Below, in pieces: positions 1 through 12,522 of a stretch of DNA of 64,000 bases. The notes under the pieces were generated by a model, which saw only the letters and a list, made by a program, of their open reading frames with translations, had not been told where the DNA came from and searched no databases. The position numbers were made by a program, and so were the translations under genes. Source of the stretch: Erpobdella octoculata (taxonomy: Eukaryota > Annelida > Clitellata > Hirudinida > Erpobdellidae); contig OZ022239.1 of NCBI GenBank assembly GCA_963978895.1, positions 13,822,270 through 13,886,269 of the forward strand, read 5' to 3'. How positions within the stretch are numbered: the first letter of the stretch is position 1; every line of letters starts with the position of its first letter.

Positions 1-520
1 TGGTGTGAGGAGGGGGGTTGGTGTGAGGAGGGGGAGGATCGTTATTCGCACGAATCTCATGGCAAATTCGAATATTTTTCGACTAAATTAACTCGCTCCC
101 CGTCTACACTTCATTAAAAGGATATAAAGCAATATATTTAATTTTAAAGCTATTATTTGCTTTCTTGAACGGCATGGTGTTTCATGAGGCAAAATAACAT
201 GGCCCCCACTCCTTCAAATGTTTGCACTTTACAAAAGCCTCCTGTAATAATTATAAGCAAAACAGCAAATTTGAGTTTTAAATTTCTCATTTCATTCCGA
301 AAACTCTCCCATGAAAATTAATTTTTGAGGTCATGTGACCATATCAGACTCTTCGACAGAATGACATGTTACTGGCTACAATGGAGATTGAAAGACTCTC
401 AGAATTGAATGATGGAGGACTAAAATGTAATAAGTTTTAGTCGGAAAAAGTAAATTTTTTGTGAACAATTTAACTTATTCGAAGTATAAAATTTCTGAAA
501 AGGAAGAATGCATGAAAGTT
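1..520. other. No gene recognised; AT-rich leader
   Basis: I see no coding sequence, terminal repeat or RNA gene. The first 36 bases contain a short G-rich direct repeat (two copies of a GGTGTGAGGAGGGGG-type word). Confidence 0.5.
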
Positions 521-521
521 A

Positions 522-522
<1 letters not shown>

Positions 523-611
<89 letters not shown>

Positions 612-617
612 TATATA

Positions 618-693
<76 letters not shown>

Positions 694-708
694 ATGTATG
701 TATATGTG
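523..708. repeat. (TA)n microsatellite with TATG tail
   Basis: Alternating TA, interrupted once near 611-619 and ending in TATG repeats. The apparent Tyr-Ile open frames across it are repeat translation, not genes. Confidence 0.95.
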
Positions 709-1552
709 TAACTTCAGTCGGTAGCAGTGGAATCAAATAATTTTTAGTAAGATAAAGTAATAGTTACAGAGATAGATGCACAATGACGAACATATCCACC
801 GTTATGAGCAGAAATACGCACATACAGAAACAATACAGGGAAATACAAAGAGAAACGCAAAACTAATTAGATTTCTGTGTGTTAGCTTCTATCGCATGGC
901 ATCATGTGCCTACCTTGATAACCCCGTCTGTGATTGAAATATTATTAATCTAACACCGACCAGTAAGGCAGCAAAACAATATTAATAAATAAATAAATTA
1001 ATTAATTAAAAAGCAAACTAAGTGTAAATATTAGTAACAAAGAAACAGTAAATTCGATAGACTGGAAAAATAGCTTAAATTGTAGAAAAAAAATTGTTCT
1101 ACAAAACGAATTTGAACGCGTAACGAATTTGAGTAAGATATACTCATGGGAGAGTTGAACAATACCAAATACCATCATGTGTTGTTGTGGTGGTCTGGGT
1201 TGTGTGGACGTACGTTAGATGCGTGTGAGTGCGTGCGTGTCTGTGCGTGTGTGTGCGCGCGTAGGTGTGCTAACTGCTATGTGTAAAATGACGTGCAGCT
1301 AAGCTATATATGTTATAATGTGTTTGTTTGTGTCTGGGTTTGTAAGTGTGAAACGATTTGGATGTGGATGAAGTCAGTAGCAATTTCATGGATGATGTAA
1401 AAGGTTATCAAAGTTGCCAGAATTTGTTGACTTGATTTTGTAGATGAAAGTTAGGGGAAATGAATGAAAAAGAAAAAAATAGAGAAAATAAAAGAAAAAA
1501 TGAATTTATGACAAGATTAAAAGTTAAGAGTACGAAAAGGACCAGAGAAGGA

Positions 1553-1555
<3 letters not shown>
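709..1555. other. Intergenic, no gene recognised
   Basis: AT-rich with a GT/GC-rich stretch at about 1185-1262 made of GTGTGC/GTGCGT words. No domain or splice-linked exon was found. Confidence 0.5.
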
Positions 1556-1603
<48 letters not shown>

Positions 1604-1620
1604 AGAGAGAGAGAGAGAGA
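1556..1620. repeat. (GA)n microsatellite
   Basis: Nearly pure GA dinucleotides with a GGGAGGGA interruption. Confidence 0.9.
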
Positions 1621-1835
1621 AAATGGAGGTGAGTGTAGGGCATGAAATTCGTGATTACATCTCGTTAGTAAGCTCACAGATTTTTATTAATGAATTATAA
1701 ATAAATCATCAATATAATACTAATCACGTGCAACTGTGTTGTGTACTTGTTCATGTGTTACATAAAATGGAAAACTATACGTGATAAAAATTTCAATCTT
1801 TTTCTTCATCCTTACTCTATTCATCCCTCATCCGT

Positions 1836-2030
1836 CCGTACATCCATCCGTCCATCCGTCCGTTTGTCCGTTTGTCCGTCTGTCCACCCATCCATCCATC
1901 CATCCATCCATCCATCCATCCATCCATCCATCCATCCATCCATCCATCCATCCATCCATCCATCCATCCATCCATCCATCCATCCATCCATCCATCCATC
2001 CATCCATCCATCCATCCATCCATCCATCCA
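1836..2030. repeat. (CATC)n tetranucleotide tract with degenerate CCGT leader
   Basis: A degenerate CCGT/TCCA leader runs into about 145 bp of uninterrupted CATC. Translations such as HPSI or MDGW repeats on either strand are artefacts. Confidence 0.95.
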
Positions 2031-2483
2031 TACCTTTATCAAACTGTTTTGGAGCGTTCAAATAATTGTCCTCCAGAAACAATGAGAAGACCCCAGAAGG
2101 CAGACACACGCACACACATACAAACACACAGACAGGCAAGCGTATTTTAACACGGTTGAATTCCATTGATTATTAAAGTGATGACGTTGCGGAAGATGAC
2201 AAAGTCCTTCTTTCATTCTAAACAGGAAAACCATTAAAAAAATTATAAAGCTATCCATTATGATTCTCATTATTATTACTAATAATAACATTGTAGACGC
2301 ACGCAAGTTTTTGTTACAACAATGGAGCGTTTATTAATACGCGATTTGCTTCTTACATGAATCTCGCTTCAACTATTTCAAAAATGGAGGAAGAGTTACT
2401 TAGAGGAGTGACTTTGAAATAAAGTAATTTATAAACTAATTAAATTAGATGAAATTCTGCCTTCCTTTATTTTATTATTAAAA

Positions 2484-2538
2484 TCATCATCATCATCATC
2501 ATCATCATCGTCGTCGTCGTCGTCATCATCATCATCAG

Positions 2539-2587
<49 letters not shown>

Positions 2588-2594
2588 GTCGTCG

Positions 2595-2678
<84 letters not shown>

Positions 2679-2756
2679 CCATCATCATCATCATGCATCA
2701 TTATCATCATCATTATCGTCATCGTCATCGTCATCTTCATCTTCATCATCAATCAT
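2484..2756. repeat. (ATC)n trinucleotide tract with GTC islands
   Basis: About 270 bp of ATC units with two islands of GTC triplets. Poly-Asp and poly-Met readings on the minus strand are repeat translation. Confidence 0.95.
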
Positions 2757-2889
2757 TGTCATCTATTCCATCACGTGCAAATATTGTGACATTAATGTAG
2801 AGAACAAAGACAAGTTTTAAAACTTCTATCTTAAATACTTTTTCTTCACTTAAGATTTTTTAAACACAAATAAAGCAACCTCTACGTAC

Positions 2890-2990
2890 ATCAATAAACT
2901 GACACTTTTACATGCTATTATTAACTTTCACTTGTCCGGGTCTCCATGGGATGTCCGCGTACGTTTAGAAGCTTGCCGAGGGGGGCAAGT
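2890..2990. repeat. Dispersed repeat shared with 59945-60015 (inverted)
   Basis: The stretch around the words TTCACTTGTCCGG and CCATGGGATGTCCG recurs in reverse complement near 59945-60015. It looks like the end of an unclassified element. The 300 bp up to the LINE fragment hold no recognisable gene. Confidence 0.5.
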
Positions 2991-3400
2991 TTCTATTTTT
3001 TTTCTCTTCGTCTCTTTTCTCATTTGAGCCTCCAAAAAATTTTTGAAATTTTGAAATTTAAAAAAAAATTAGGTATAGGTATAGAATACAATTTTCAGTT
3101 AATTTTATTTTATTTTACATCATGATAAATATTCCAAAATGTTTCAAAAATACGCTGAAAATTACAAAAATGCTTTAGTTGGAAAGGTTTATATCTCCTA
3201 CACAGCCAAACTGTCATTGTTGGATAGAAATTTGTGTAATTTTAAGGCTTTGCAGGAAAGGTTGGAAGAAAATGAGAGGAAACAATCAAACAATAAGCAA
3301 TCATCAGTAAAAGACCATAGTTATGTTTTTTGAAGGCCCATTTACACAACAGCCCCACCACTGCCAACAATTATACTTGAGCTTATTAACTAATACATCT

Positions 3401-4122
3401 TGTAAAATAAAAATGATCGAGAATAACCTACTGAATGTATATCAAATTAATTCTTTTCTTGTTAGTATTTTCATGTACAAATATGACAACCATATGGTAC
3501 CGTCGTCATTTGATAACCTTTTCACAAAATCGTCTCATGTACATTCTCATGATGTGCGTTCTTTGCATTGCTTTCGGTCTGATTTTGCTCGAACAACTCT
3601 CAAAACATTCTCCATAAAGTGTTTTGGTCCGCGGTTGTATTCAAGTATTCCGATAAAAATTTCCTCATTGAAAAGCATTTCGCTATTTAAAAAATCGTTG
3701 AAATCTTACATATTACAGCTAGATTCATAATTTCAATATCTATATACTTATGTTAACTTCGATACAAATATGTTAACTTATATATACTTATGTTTACTCC
3801 TGTACACTTATGTTAACTTTTATTTCTCTGTCTCGGTTCGTATTTAAATCTCAATTTTCGTTTATAGGTCGTCCAGTTAGCGGGAAGTAATTCCCTTTGG
3901 ATGAACCTTTTGAGCACTTGATTTTTTTTCTTATTTATAACTTCACTGTTGTACTTAATTGTTTTGTTACGTGCTCAATAAATGTTAAAAAATGTCAATA
4001 CAAGCAGAAATAAATGTTATACTTAGAATAAACCATTTAAGCAGTGGTGGATCAGTAATTCTGGATAATTTTCACGCATCATAGTGTTTAGAGAAACGTG
4101 AGTGGAGTAAAAAGTAGAGCAT
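3401..4122 (+). mobile_element. Truncated CR1/L2-type LINE, 3' end (copy 1)
   Basis: The frame ending at 3730 encodes the C-terminal tail of a non-LTR reverse-transcriptase ORF2, with residues such as MIENNLLNVYQINSFLVSIF and a terminal FKKSLKSYILQL. The following 3' UTR contains AATAAATG. A second copy with only scattered substitutions lies at 53217-54066 in the same orientation. The catalytic domains are absent, so this is a 5'-truncated dead copy. Family assignment rests on the better-preserved sister copy, which retains YCNIVWASNYPTRL followed by QKRIIRI, typical of the CR1/L2 group. Confidence 0.75.
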
Positions 4123-4254
4123 CGGGGGATGCATCCCCAAAGATAATGATGATGATAATATCTATATGACATTAGAAAGTGTCACAGTTTTTAAAAATAA
4201 TTATAAAAGTTTTAATTATAAATTTGTGTCTATTTTTGTCTAAAATAATTTAAA

Positions 4255-4316
4255 CAAGAAATCCAGGGGGGGGAGGCAAGTGCCCCCCTTGCCTCCTTGC
4301 GGGCGCCCATGTTGGG
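4255..4316. other. G/C-rich hairpin, probable end of a DNA element
   Basis: The arms GGAGGCAAG and CTTGCCTCC (4272-4296) form a perfect 9-bp stem with a C-rich loop. The sequence then reads TTGCGGGCGCCCATG, an organisation common at MITE ends. No partner end with a matching duplication was found. Confidence 0.35.
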
Positions 4317-4559
4317 AGATCACTATAAAATTAACCTACTTCCAAAAATATATAGCACAATTAAACAAAAACAAAATTTAAAAAGCAAAAATTTAATAAA
4401 AAATAAATTGAAGAAGCATATTAATAATGACAACAAACACTTTCATCGTCATAGTCTCATAGCAACTATAAACATCTTTTGTTTACTATTCGCGGGGTAA
4501 TGTTTTTATAGTACGATGTCGCTATGAAATTTTATAGCTGTTTTAAAAGCATGTTTTTA

Positions 4560-5050
4560 AATGATTTTATTTAACTTCACTCGTCTCTCTGTTTTTTTGT
4601 TTGTTGGTCTGTGGTGATCAAATCTTATAAACAAAATTTCACCCACTTTTGGACCACCTAGAGCTCTAAAACGTTCAGGAAAGCTTTATTCTGGATGACA
4701 ATACATGAATTAAAATGTTTCCGACATGAATTAGGCCTTAAAAAACTTGAATTTCAAGTTGACCGTTACAGGTAAACGCAAATTCGACTAATATTCATAT
4801 ACGGAGAGCTTTGAAATTTTCAGAATAGCTGTATTCTCGATAACAATATATGAATGAAGTGTTTTAGATAACAACTAATCCATACATCGAGTTAAATTTA
4901 TGAATTTTGATTTCACATGAAAGAAATAAACAATGTACAATATTGAGCGTAACGGTTGTTATAGATTCAAAAATTTTAGTTTGTTGACTCAGATAAAGAG
5001 AGGCAAATAGAAGCATTTTTTATAAATTTATTTTTTATCTTTACTTGTTA
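4560..5050. repeat. Dispersed repeat shared with 54370-54825 and, more diverged, 8740-9010
   Basis: Shared landmarks are CACCTAGAGCTCTAAAAC, TTCAGGAAAGCTTTATTC, GACAATACATGAATT and TTGTTGACTCAGATAAAGAG. The order relative to the LINE 3' end is the same at both main sites. I do not recognise the family. Confidence 0.65.
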
Positions 5051-5138
5051 ATTTTTTAAATTAACTTTCACTTGTTATTATGAAATGTGACCTTAATTTT
5101 GTTCAAATGAATGAAAAATTAACCCTATGACACACACC

Positions 5139-5200
5139 AGGGGCGGATCCAGGAGGGGGCGAGAGGGCGAATCCCCCATTGTGAAATAGTTAAAAATAAT
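5139..5200 (+). mobile_element. Solitary hAT-like terminus (CAGGGGCGGATCCAGG)
   Basis: The sequence matches the terminus seen at 25678 and, reversed, at 62511. No matching right end or target duplication was found nearby, so the element is truncated or decayed. Confidence 0.5.
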
Positions 5201-6835
5201 TTACATTAAACAAATCATTAAAAAAATTTAAATTATGTACATAATATTTAGTAATAAGCTTATAAATAAAATCAATTTTAAATAAAAGTAAATTTAGTAA
5301 AGAGTTAAGCTCTCAATGAATGTATACGCTCGTTTCAAGCATAAAAAATAAAAACCTTTAATTTGCGTCCATCATTTACTTCTTATGTTATGTTTTGGTT
5401 ATGACCAATTGTCCTATCATCTCTATAAACCGTTTCAACCTCAAACAAAATAAGCAGTAAAAACATTTTTTACGATCTAGTCTTAATATATATTTACTTA
5501 TTTATTTATTTTCACTATAAATCGAAAATATATAATTTAATTAAATCTAGCTGTGTGAAAAATTCGCAAAAATTTACAAAAATACTATCACCAAAATTGA
5601 ATATGAGTGCAAAATTTCAGAATGATTGGATATTGGAAAGGGGTTAAAAATTGGGAAATTAAAAATAGTCGATTAACCTGAAGAAACAAGCTAATATAAG
5701 GCTAGTAAAAAACCCTGCGTTTGACTAAACAACACCATTCTATAAAGTAGCGTGAATATTTTTCGTTCTCTGTTGTATTTCAAAGAAAGCAGATCCAAAT
5801 GTCGCAATCATTCTTCATATGTAATGTAAACCTTTCGCAAAAACGAGCCAGCCTTATTGTGCTATCGAATCGTATCTATGCAATTCCGCCTATAAGACTC
5901 CCACACTTGTATACCGCGTATTCCAAAATGTTATGAATTAAAACTTCCTTTATTCTTGCGGGTTCTGTTATGTGTTATTGAAAATATGTAAAAATATTTT
6001 TTCAATCCTTGTGTCAGGCCAGTCTTATGTAAAAAAGAGATGTTTATTATATATGGGAATTTTCGAGAAATGGGAATTTTCGAGAAATGGAAATTTTAGA
6101 TGGCTGATGGGAATGGAGTATTTAGATGGGGAAGTGATGTTTTAGTGTTTTATATACGAGAACATAGTAGCATGGCAATGGAAACTTTTGCACTTACGTT
6201 ATCCCAGAGATACTTTTCTACCCAATGACATGTAACTATTTGTAAGCTTAATAACAGAACCGAAAAACCAAGTTTTATTTGCTAATCCATTATTCTGGAT
6301 TTGTTTTTATTAAAACATAAATTAAAGATTAAAAAGTTTTTTTTAATTAAAAAATAGAATTCAAATTTCTTTTTTTAGAACATTTAAATATTTAATAAAA
6401 TGCATTGTCATGAGGAGTAAGTCTGACTGGTTGACGGTAAGTTTTTCAATTTTCACTTCCAAGATTTCAAGAAAGCAAGCAAGCAAGCAGGACCGGCGGT
6501 GAAGTAATTATACAGAATTAAAAAGTAATTATGAGAAATTTAAAAGTAATTATAAGGAACTTAAAATTGTTTTATCTTCATGAAAAACTATAAATAGCCG
6601 AAGAAAGAAAAAAAAAGAAAATTTGTTAAATTTTATTATTTGAATGCGACGCTTTCTCAATCCAAATCCTAGATGCTTTAATTCTAATGTCTTTAAAAAA
6701 GAGAATCACAGAACTGAAAACTGTAAGGTGATTTATTTTATATTTAAATATTTAATGCCTTTGCTGTTTAATTTCAATTTATGAATTCAAGTTCTCTTTG
6801 GTCCTGTTCGAAAGGCTAGCGGGAAAGAAATTAAT
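5201..6835. other. Intergenic, no gene recognised
   Basis: AT-rich DNA with a short TGGGAATTTTCGAGAAA direct duplication near 6055-6085 and a GCAA repeat near 6473. No coding or element structure is supportable. Confidence 0.5.
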
Positions 6836-7045
6836 CTGGTGGTTGTGGTGATGATAATGATGGTTGTGGTGGTGATAATGATGGTTGTGGTGATGATAAT
6901 GATGGTTGTGGTGATAATTGCTGTGATGATAATGATAATTGTGGTGATGATAACGATAATTGTGGTGATGATAATGATGATAACGATAATGGTGGTGTTG
7001 GTGGTGACCATAATACTGACCACGATGATGATGATGATGATGATG
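6836..7045. repeat. Imperfect GATGATAATGATGGTTGTGG-type tandem repeat
   Basis: Trinucleotide-derived variant units, ending in pure GAT. Open frames on both strands are repeat translation. Confidence 0.9.
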
Positions 7046-7724
7046 AACCAGGTGTTTGGTACAAGATGGGTGTCACGTGAAGAGGTTCAGTTGAATAAAT
7101 AATGAAATTGCACCATGGAATATAAAATGCAAGCCCTCCCACCCCCCTCCCCTCTCAAACACCGAGCGACAATAAGAGTTGAACGGAACAGCAAACTTAC
7201 ACGTTCTCGTTCAATACAGGGTGCAACTAATCGCCGGCAATTGACATTTCTTTGTAATTTTGACACAGCGTTATAACGAAGTTGTATCTTACATTCCCAC
7301 CTCGTGTGAACTTGAGCGATATAGTTCTTTTGAAGTGGATGGATGTGCTAATAACTCCATCATAGACATTATTAAATCGAACGTTTTAATTATATATATT
7401 TGCATACATTCGTGTGTTGCAACTGGTGCGTGCGTGTGCGTGTGTGTGTGTCGGTGACTTAACGTGACGAAAAATCCGTCTGCTTTGAAAATGCGGAAAG
7501 AATCAGTTTGACAGGACGCAATCTTGTTTATTTGTCGAAGAGCGCTCGAGTTTACTGTAACACGTGACACCGCTCCAATCGCTGCACACAAACTGCCATT
7601 CGATAACTCGTCTACTGATACGGCACGAAAGTTAAACGAAATGAGTTTAAATCTATTTTAAACAATTTCTTTCCTCGTTTCGATGTTACAGATAAATTTT
7701 GTAATCTTTTGGATTTAAATCATC
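7046..7724. other. Less AT-rich non-coding stretch upstream of the PRDM gene
   Basis: The stretch 7170-7640 is visibly less AT-rich than its surroundings and contains ordinary complex sequence plus a short GTGTGC tract at 7424-7452. No exon or TE signature was recognised. It could be host regulatory DNA, but that is only inference. Confidence 0.3.
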
Positions 7725-7749
7725 TCTCTTCCTCTTCCTCTCTCTTTCT

Positions 7750-7830
<81 letters not shown>
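7725..7830. repeat. (CT)n microsatellite
   Basis: About 100 bp of CT dinucleotides flanked by CTTT-rich DNA. Confidence 0.95.
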
Positions 7831-7831
<1 letters not shown>

Positions 7832-10554
7832 TCTCTCGATAATTTTTAGTGTACTCAAGAAAATAAAAAAAAAAACAATTTTGTGAAAGGGTCAAAGGTT
7901 AAAAGGTGAAGGAAACGGAAGTTTTTTAATCGCAAGCTTATTTAAATATGAGTTGTGATTAGAATGTTAAGGAATAAAATTTTTAAAATAAATATTCAAT
8001 ACTAACTAATATTATACATTAAATATACAAAGTATTTATTCAATATCAAATATTTTAAATAACGTTAATTACTTATTAAGCAATTTTTCGAAATAAATGT
8101 AAAAACTAATTTATTGAGTTATTAAATGATCGTAAAATAAGAAAAAAATCTTCCCGATATTTATTAGACGGGGCAATAAAAGAAGCGAAACTAACTGAAA
8201 GGTATTTCTCAATCAAACAACCTGATAATTCAATCAACTAGTAGCAATTGTTTTTCCACTTTCCCGCCAATTATAACACACGAGGATCTAATTATTAGGC
8301 GTCGCTTAAAATAGAACAGGTCGAGTATGGACTGGAAATCACAGGGATCACCTGAGTACGAAGCAGATAAGAGGCCACAAATTTTAATGGCACAAATTGA
8401 TAAGCTGATCAAGCTGGCTGTTTAGCTGTTCGTTAAGCTTTCAACTGGTATCGAAGTTTACAATGATGAATGTTTGAATGCGTTACTGGCGTTGATACAT
8501 GTCATACGATACTACACTTTATTATTCTCTATTAATTTATCTCTCTTTTTTCTCTCTCACTGTCTCTGTATCTATTTTTCTCCCCCCCCCCCCCATTTAG
8601 TTATAAACTTTTTTTAAGAGTAATAATATATAAATGTAATATTAAAGCCACAGATCACAATTTTATTAAATAAACTTTTTTGAAAATCAAAAATATCTTT
8701 ATCTATTTTTACAAACTTTTATTTAGGTTACAATCTCTGTTTGTGTGTGTGTGTGGCTTTCTCTGTATCTTGCAAATAAAATTTAACCAGCTTTTTGACT
8801 AGCTAGGAAGCTAAAACTTTCAGCACATCTTTATATTGAATGACAATACATGATTTAATTAAAAAAAAAGTTATTTGAACATCTTTTATAAACATACACA
8901 CATCGAGTGTATTTGAAATCAAAGTTTGTGTTAAAAAACTCGATTTTTCCTTTACTTGTTTCGTTAATTTAAGTTTATTAAAAATTTAATAGAACTCAAA
9001 TGAAAGGTTTGGTTTCATTTTGTTGAAATTCCGGTGAAATGGCATTTCTGGAAACCTTAGGGACTCAAATAGTTCTTCGTATCTGGCTGAGATAAAGTCT
9101 GGCACCATTCACCATGGAACACCATAGAACACCATAGAACATCATAGAACACCATGGAAAACCAAGTTCGTGATGGCTTCGTTGTCTCTATAACATCGAG
9201 AAAGCTTGAAGTGCTTCAAGTCACAAAACTGATAAACTTTGATTCTGAACAAGCACGATCTTTTGAAACAAGAAAAAACTTTCTATGATTATTATTATTA
9301 TTATTGTTGTTGTTGTTGTTCAAGAAAATAAATTTTTAATATTATCAATATAAATTTGCTGGCTTATCAAAAAAAAAAATTAAGTCGGGATTTTGTGCTT
9401 CAAGAAACAGTAACATAAAAGTAAACTTGAACACAAATGTGGAAATATATAATAATATATACACTAATGTATAATAACATATAATAGTATATTATGATAT
9501 ATAATAATAAATAATAAATATATAGTAATATACAATAACATATAATAATAAATAATATATAATAATAAGCAAATTTAATTTTTTTGCTTAAATTTATTAA
9601 AATCAAATTTACTTTTTCAGAGTTGTGTGTTTGATTGTCACAAGTAAGATTTTTAAATACATGCAAGAAAACTATCAGCACAAATACACAAAAATATTCA
9701 AACAAAATATCACACAAGCACACGCGATCATAGATCACATGCATTGCAGTACAACAATGCACACACGTGCATGAACGCATGCATGTGAATTTGATATGAT
9801 GGAAGTATCAATGCTGGTAATGTTCAGAGATAAGAAGATCAGACTACTTGATCGTGATGACTTTCAGACATACAGCTCTTTAACAACACTCAATAAACTT
9901 TCTTTTATGAATTATTTATCATATTTAGCTCTTATAATTTCTTTCATTTTCTCTCAAATTAAACTTCAAATTTAAATACGTCTGTCTTGTTATTTTCAAT
10001 AGATTTTATTAAAATGTGTATAATGGAGTTGATTTTCAATGAAAGTTTTAATCGATTATCTCCCCTTCTTGCATGACAACATCGTCATTTATAAATCGAA
10101 TTTTTGAAAGTTTTTTTTCGTATTGGAGGAGGAGCGTGGAGATATAACCGGCCAATGAGGTGACTTCGTGGTTCTCTATCTTGTTTACCTTCTTGTATCC
10201 AAGGAAACGCGGCTCACTGATAATTTCAATAAAAGCTAACCGAGTAATAATTTTCGTTTTCTACATAAACAGAAATTTAACATTTTTTGCAGGTGATCTC
10301 GATGGGATGGAACAAATAAGGGGTGGGGGGGTGGTGTGATCCTGAAATTATTTAAATTCTTTAAACGCAAGAAATAAAGCAATGATTTTACAGATCTAAA
10401 TTAAATTTATTCGTACATTGGTTCGCTTTCTATAGTTTTCCATTTAATGTTTACAGTTTCAGAGTTGTATTACAATCATATGAAAGTACACCGATTGCAA
10501 TTTTGTCGAAAATCCCCAAACCAAGTGTTGCCATTAAAAGTTTCAATTTAGAGT
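7831..10554. other. Intergenic; microsatellites and repeat remnants only
   Basis: Contains a diverged copy of the 4560-5050 repeat (about 8740-9010), a four-copy ACCATAGAAC-type short tandem repeat (9105-9162), an ATT/GTT triplet run (9285-9320) and ATAAT-rich DNA (9440-9565). No coding exon was recognised. Confidence 0.5.
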
Positions 10555-10658
<104 letters not shown>

Positions 10659-10870
10659 GTAGAAAAAGGAGGCGGTGATGGTCATGATGATGAGATGGTG
10701 GCGACAACAATGTGTATACATTATTTTTGTGGTATATGATAATAATTATGATAATGATTACGATGATTACGACGACGATGATGATGGATGATAATAGTGG
10801 TGTTGATGATGATGTTGTTGATGAAGACGACGACGACGACGATGACAATGACGCTGAGATGATGATGATG

Positions 10871-11548
10871 TCAAATGGAACTGGGCGGAGTCTTGAACGA
10901 TGAGTTGAAGATGATTCGGCGAATAATGAGTTCTGCTGCTGAAACAACCGCCTATAAATTGAAATGAAGATGGCAAGAATTCAGTCAGAAATTGAACGAC
11001 ATCTCATCTCAAATTCAGTCGATTTAAATAATTATTTATTTTACAAGTTTTATTTCAAAATAAAATCTCGCTTTTATTAAACTTCAAATTTGTGTTTATA
11101 GAACGAGGTGAGGCTTTGATTAATCAGTTTTTTTTAAATTTAAAATTCTGCTTAAGAAATATTACAAATAAAGTTAATATAACTGTTATAAATAATGATT
11201 ATAATTATTATTAATATATTATTAAATATTTAAATAATAGATAATGATTATGGACATCCGTCAATGAAATGCGTTTACACTTAACATCATGACCTCACTT
11301 GTAGTATCTGTTCTCTTTCAAAACACTTATTGATTTCAAAGCACAACACAGAACCCAGACTGGCTCGATTGAAACTTCGGGCAATCCATCAATTAAATAT
11401 CTCCTCTTTTAAATATCCAAGTTTATAATAGATTTAATTTCATTTTTTAGACAGTTTTAGCGACGTGAAAATTGTCAAATTTGATAGAATTTTAATTAAA
11501 AACTGTTGAACAGATTATAGAAAACAACTTATTTGGTGAGAAAAAGCA
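10871..11548. other. Probable intron or upstream flank of the PRDM gene
   Basis: No zinc-finger or PR-domain exon is visible. The frame of the first recognised exon is closed by TGA only three codons before its ATG, so any splice acceptor must lie within the last dozen bases before it. The only AG dinucleotides there lack a good pyrimidine tract. Confidence 0.4.
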
Positions 11549-12522
11549 ATGTTACACCGCTACTTTTCATGCGTCGACTGCGGCAAAAACTTCGCAACGT
11601 CCAGCGGTTTGAAGCAGCACCAGCACATCCACAAAAGCATCAAACCATTCCAGTGTAAAGTTTGCTGTCGCTCGTACACTCAGTTCTCCAATCTCTGTCG
11701 CCACAAACGCATGCACGCCGACTGTCGCCAGCAAATCGACTGCAGCAGATGCGGTCAGACTTTCTCAACTCTCGTCTCTCTGAACAAACACAAGAGGTTC
11801 TGCGAAGGATCAACTGTCGAAAGTCACAGCAACGGTGAATCGAGTAAAATTCAATCAAGGAAGATGATTGGTAGCATAATGTATCCATTTGTTCACTCTG
11901 ATGGTAAAACTGAAATCCGTGATTTCAACGCCAACGAATTATTGCCCCGCTTGTCACCTTCTTTTTCAACTCTTTCAGATGCATTTGAAAGCAAATATTT
12001 GCCAAAGTTTTGTAAGTTCTCTCCTCAAACTTCAAGTTCAGTTAGAGATCCAGAAGGGCACTGCAAAACTGAATCTAAAAATAGCCAAGCGAGAGTAGGG
12101 ATTTCGACAAACGGTGAAAGCTTTCACGCCAGGATTCAGAATGTGTGGCCTCGACAGAATTGTTGTCTCAGTTCACAAAACGATGACTATAATATAAGAA
12201 ATCATTCAGATCGTGACAAACGCCATGATGTTCTCTTAGAGGATCAGATAAGGTTCCACGAATCCAGAAAGCAACTTGCCAAACTTTTTGGAACTTCAGC
12301 AGTTACGAAGCCAACCCATTTATTTCCATTACCACCAATGTTTTATCCCTTCATGGACCTTCGCCGATCTATAAACCACTACGCGTTAGAAAACTTTTAC
12401 AAGCAGAACTTCAGTCATTTCGATGAAGAACACCAGAGACAATTCCAGGAGCATCATTCTTTAGATATGTGGCAACAGTTGCAACAGTCGAAATTTAGGA
12501 ACCTGCACGAGTTTCCCAAAAA
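11549..12522 (+). CDS. PRDM3/16-like exon A: zinc fingers 1-3 of the visible part
   Basis: Encodes two C2H2 fingers and one C2HC finger, then a long low-complexity linker. The donor is AAAAA|GTAACT. The 5' limit is the first Met, but an acceptor at about 11546 (AAAAAG|CAATG) would keep the frame and is equally possible. Confidence 0.85.

Noticed and set aside
523..708. Tyr-Ile repeat open frames here and at other (TA)n tracts (53123, 57793, 58908, 59081, 60859)
   Set aside because: Any TA tract is open in all frames; no protein-like flanks.
1828..2166. Overlapping HPSI and MDGW repeat frames on both strands
   Set aside because: Translations of (CATC)n.
2429..2752. Poly-Asp frame
   Set aside because: Translation of (ATC)n on the minus strand.
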